Shown: piece by piece, positions 62,078 to 64,000 of the stretch
Layout of the letters: every line of letters begins with the position of its first letter
Position numbering within the stretch: position 1 is the stretch's first letter
Assembly (NCBI GenBank): GCA_977017575.1
Contig: CDRNVI010000011.1
Span: 124,001 to 188,000, forward strand
From: Paramoeba atlantica
Lineage: Eukaryota; Discosea
Reading direction: 5' to 3'
DNA length: 64,000 bases
Notes under the pieces: generated by a model
Database searches by the model: none
What the model was told of the DNA's origin: nothing
What the model saw: the letters and a program-made list of their open reading frames with translations, nothing else
Position numbers and translations under genes: made by a program

Positions 62078-62705
62078 TCATATTTCGGCGACACGCTGCA
62101 ACCCCTTCCTCATGTCCCATGAAGAGAGAGTTGAGCGTTCAGGCCGACATATTTTATGCAGTTTGCCTCTCGCTCCCACCTCGACGACGAGTAGGAATGT
62201 GGTAGGATGGTCGAGTTTTCGAGAGTGATATAAACTCCTGTATTTTTCTATTTTGCGCTCGTGTGCGAACTCAAAATTCTCCTCCCAAGGGCAGGTACAG
62301 TGCACCCAGTTGGTAAAGTCCCAAAAAGCGGTTTTCCCAAATGGTTTACCCGCACAGACCCGCTCATGGGTAATTACCCATCGACTCGGCAGGGGTATGT
62401 ACGTCGAGGAGGAAGCCAAGGCCCCGGGCCGGACACTAGAAAAGCCGACAAATTTACCAAATACGCAGAATCGGCCCGGAAAAGGGGATGCCCCTGTACC
62501 CGCTAGCTTTATCTATATTCGGTGTTCCCGGCAATGCCACACTCTCCCTCCTGAGAAAACGAGCGAAGTACACAACGAATCCGAAAGGCTTTGTGGACCA
62601 CACGATCATGGCAGTTGTCGTGGCCATACAGCGCGGAAATACCCAAATTTTGAACGCGGCATCGGTTCATCAAGCCTGATTGTGGTTTGCGGGCTGTGTG
62701 AGTTT
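62078..62705 (-). pseudogene. Decayed C-terminal part of a second REL retrotransposon
   Basis: On the minus strand, 62300-62078 encodes CTCPWEENFEFAHERKIEKY and DHPTTFLLVVEVGARG, matching VPWEDNIAEAHCRKTEKY and DHPNTHLLCMEVGVRG of ORF2. Upstream (about 62690-62590) another frame reads NRCRVQ...YGHDNCHDRVVHKAF, matching SGCRTS...YTYRHDRVLSVLA. Several frame changes and stops separate the pieces, and nothing upstream of the endonuclease domain is found. It is a 5'-truncated, old copy of the same family in opposite orientation. Confidence 0.7.
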
Positions 62706-62800
62706 TAAGCGTAGATACTAGTTTTTTCTACATTTGTACTATTACAAAGCATGGGAGTACTTCAATTTAAACCTACTGCATATTTACCTACTGCATATTT

Positions 62801-63010
62801 ATGATGAAGGCGCAACTATCTAGAAATGATGACATACTTCAGAGCATCGAGAGCCCTGCGAGTGAAGCAACACTTGAGGGGACACTTACTTTTATCGAAC
62901 GCTGCCAAAAGGAGATGCTTCCAGTTATCCAAGGCTTAAGGAAAGCCTCTGATGTACCTCGCCCCATCGCAGGGGGCATAAACGTAAATACTTCTGATAA
63001 AGAAATTTAG
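62801..63010 (+). CDS. Possible small protein
   Basis: A 69-codon frame from ATG 62801. The product is hydrophilic and helical (ATLEGTLTFIERCQKEMLPV), with a sensible amino-acid mix, and lies on the host coding strand after the mobile-element region. A 15-bp tandem repeat (CCTACTGCATATTTA, twice) lies directly upstream. No family is recognised and the length is marginal, so it may be spurious. Confidence 0.3.
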   Translation: MMKAQLSRNDDILQSIESPASEATLEGTLTFIERCQKEMLPVIQGLRKASDVPRPIAGGINVNTSDKEI

Positions 63011-63468
63011 ATGATCACACAACATCAAGCATTGATGATATGAACTTACTCTCCCCTTCATCTTGACGCCACCATGAATTCCAATGAATTCCAGTTCCTC
63101 TTGAGGGGAGACGTTACGTGAGTGCTCACCGAATGCCGCATTTAGAAGGTACCTTTCGACTTGGATATTTTTCGGCTGAACGTGCAATCGGGGTTTATTT
63201 GTATCAACCGTTTATGAAAAACTCTCATATGTTCAGTTCAGCTTTTCAACTGAATATGTAACACAGGGCTGTCACCTATACTGCATGTTTCCTACTTGTG
63301 CTAATGATTGTACGATTCCACAAGTGCTTGGAATGATAAATTGTATTATTTGAGAAAACCTTCCTTGGCTCCTTTTGAGCGTAGTTTAACCATTTTGATA
63401 TAAATATTATACTGAAACGTATATGCTAGTATGCGGCACATTTCTGCATAAGCCATTCAGATCGATTT
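63011..63468. other. Intergenic region
   Basis: No gene is supported. A minus-strand frame overlaps 62936-63187 without features. T-rich tracts near 63270-63400 may carry the acceptor of the rhomboid gene. Confidence 0.3.
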
Positions 63469-64000
63469 ATGGTTCGTCGACAAATATCGCGGAACCATAA
63501 TAAAAGAGCGTACGAAGAAATTAAACCACCTGCTTGGAAACCTGCGTTATCATGGGTGGCATCACGCTGTGCTCCCTGTGCCTTGTTTATCTATGTACAC
63601 TATGCATATCCTGATCTAGAGGACCGGCTTGATCGCTGGGGAGCAAATTTCTATATTCTTCGTGGAACTCCATCACTTCACCGGGTTCTTACTCATGTAA
63701 TAGTACATGCTTCCGAACGTCATCTTTGGAGTAACGTACTGTCCTACTTTGTCGCCGTTGCAACCACGCCAAGAATGCAATCGTTACAGTGTTTTTATGG
63801 TGTATTTATTGGAGGAGCTTTATACGGGTTATCAGCCACGTACTTAGAGCACAAATATCACCGAACACGTTCGGGTAACAAGTACGGGCTTGGAATTCAA
63901 ATGCTGGCTACTGTCATTAGCTCGGCACAAAAGCTGTGGCAGGATCGCATACCTTTTTGTGGCTCGTCGGCCGGCATCTATGCTCTTCTCTGTTACAATG
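63469..64000 (+). CDS. Rhomboid-family intramembrane protease (cut by window end)
   Basis: The first 177 residues of a protein that continues beyond the window. After a basic N-terminus (MVRRQISRNHNKRAYEEIK), the first membrane helix (CAPCALFIYVHYAYP) precedes the rhomboid core: RVLTHVIVHASERHLWSNVLSYF contains the H-x-x-x-H-x-x-x-N type pattern of helix 2, next comes GVFIGGALYGLSATYL, and then the nucleophile motif G-S-S-A-G in PFCGSSAGIYALL. The helix-6 His lies beyond the edge. It would be a serine protease that cuts within membranes; a PARL-like mitochondrial or a secretory rhomboid cannot be told apart from this part. Confidence 0.75.
   Translation, partial: MVRRQISRNHNKRAYEEIKPPAWKPALSWVASRCAPCALFIYVHYAYPDLEDRLDRWGANFYILRGTPSLHRVLTHVIVHASERHLWSNVLSYFVAVATTPRMQSLQCFYGVFIGGALYGLSATYLEHKYHRTRSGNKYGLGIQMLATVISSAQKLWQDRIPFCGSSAGIYALLCYN

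Noticed and set aside
62253-62708. 151-codon + strand frame with Cys residues
   Set aside because: It overlies the minus-strand retrotransposon remnant, whose alignment to ORF2 is convincing; the + frame is a shadow.
1-64000. Bacterial origin, operons, CRISPR arrays or riboswitches
   Set aside because: COQ10, PEX11, EMC1, METTL1-type, Merlin and non-LTR elements are eukaryotic; no regularly spaced repeat array was seen.
1-64000. Plastid-bearing alga as source
   Set aside because: The KASII gene alone would allow it, but leader-like sequence, one-strand gene order and absence of introns point to Euglenozoa; no photosynthesis gene is present.

Overview
The window looks like nuclear DNA of a euglenozoan, most likely a kinetoplastid or a close relative. 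Four independent observations support this. (1) Every host gene I can support, from base 211 to the end, lies on the + strand in one head-to-tail series of about 28 genes; the only minus-strand coding belongs to mobile elements or orphan fragments. (2) No gene needs a cis-spliced intron. (3) Pyrimidine tracts followed by AG precede many start codons, as expected of trans-splice acceptors. (4) A short sequence ending ACAGTTTCTGTACCTTGTTG, repeated near 55.2 kb and 60.9 kb, matches the conserved 3' half of the kinetoplastid/diplonemid spliced leader. A bacterial-type (two-HKD) cardiolipin synthase and a PEX11 (glycosome/peroxisome) gene fit the same picture. I cannot name the species. Stop codons behave as in the standard code.

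Layout. 0.2-10.5 kb: a RanBP2-type zinc-finger protein with extreme base composition, COQ10, PEX11, cardiolipin synthase, an AlkB-like protein that has lost iron ligands, an ankyrin/transmembrane/alpha-beta hydrolase fusion, mitochondrial ribosomal protein bS6m and a coiled-coil protein. 10.8-13.2 kb: short repeats, a tRNA-like relic and a Tc1/mariner-type transposon with long inverted repeats and one nonsense codon. 13.5-29.1 kb: a secretory-type orphan, cyclophilin, a small mitochondrial-type protein, a six-TM K+ channel, a protein kinase, a beta-ketoacyl-ACP synthase and a large ZNFX1-like SF1 helicase. 29.4-38.5 kb: two tandem LCAT/PDAT-family acyltransferases of very different composition, a coiled-coil (possibly tethering-complex) protein and EMC1. 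38.5-39.8 kb: an apparently intact Merlin DNA transposon with an 8-bp target duplication, 24 bp past the EMC1 stop. 40-51.7 kb: small membrane, LRR, Cys/His-rich, type I membrane and Ser-rich proteins, a two-domain thioredoxin protein, a TPR-like membrane protein, guanylate kinase and the tRNA (m7G46) methyltransferase METTL1/Trm8. 51.7-63 kb: an accessory region with almost no host genes. It holds an internally deleted Tc1 relative, a tRNA-derived element, decayed minus-strand coding, a REL-endonuclease non-LTR retrotransposon (ORF1/ORF2) bracketed by spliced-leader-like sequence, a 210-bp miniature Tc1 element and a decayed second retrotransposon copy. 63.5 kb to the end: the start of a rhomboid-family protein.

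How the parts relate. The host genes are a mix with no shared pathway: mitochondrial lipid and coenzyme Q metabolism, ER/lipid functions, translation and signalling. This is normal for euglenozoan polycistronic arrays. The points of most interest are the spliced-leader-flanked retrotransposon with its repeated Cys/His motif, the family of Tc1-like elements sharing one unusual terminal repeat, the intact Merlin element, and the AlkB-like pseudoenzyme.
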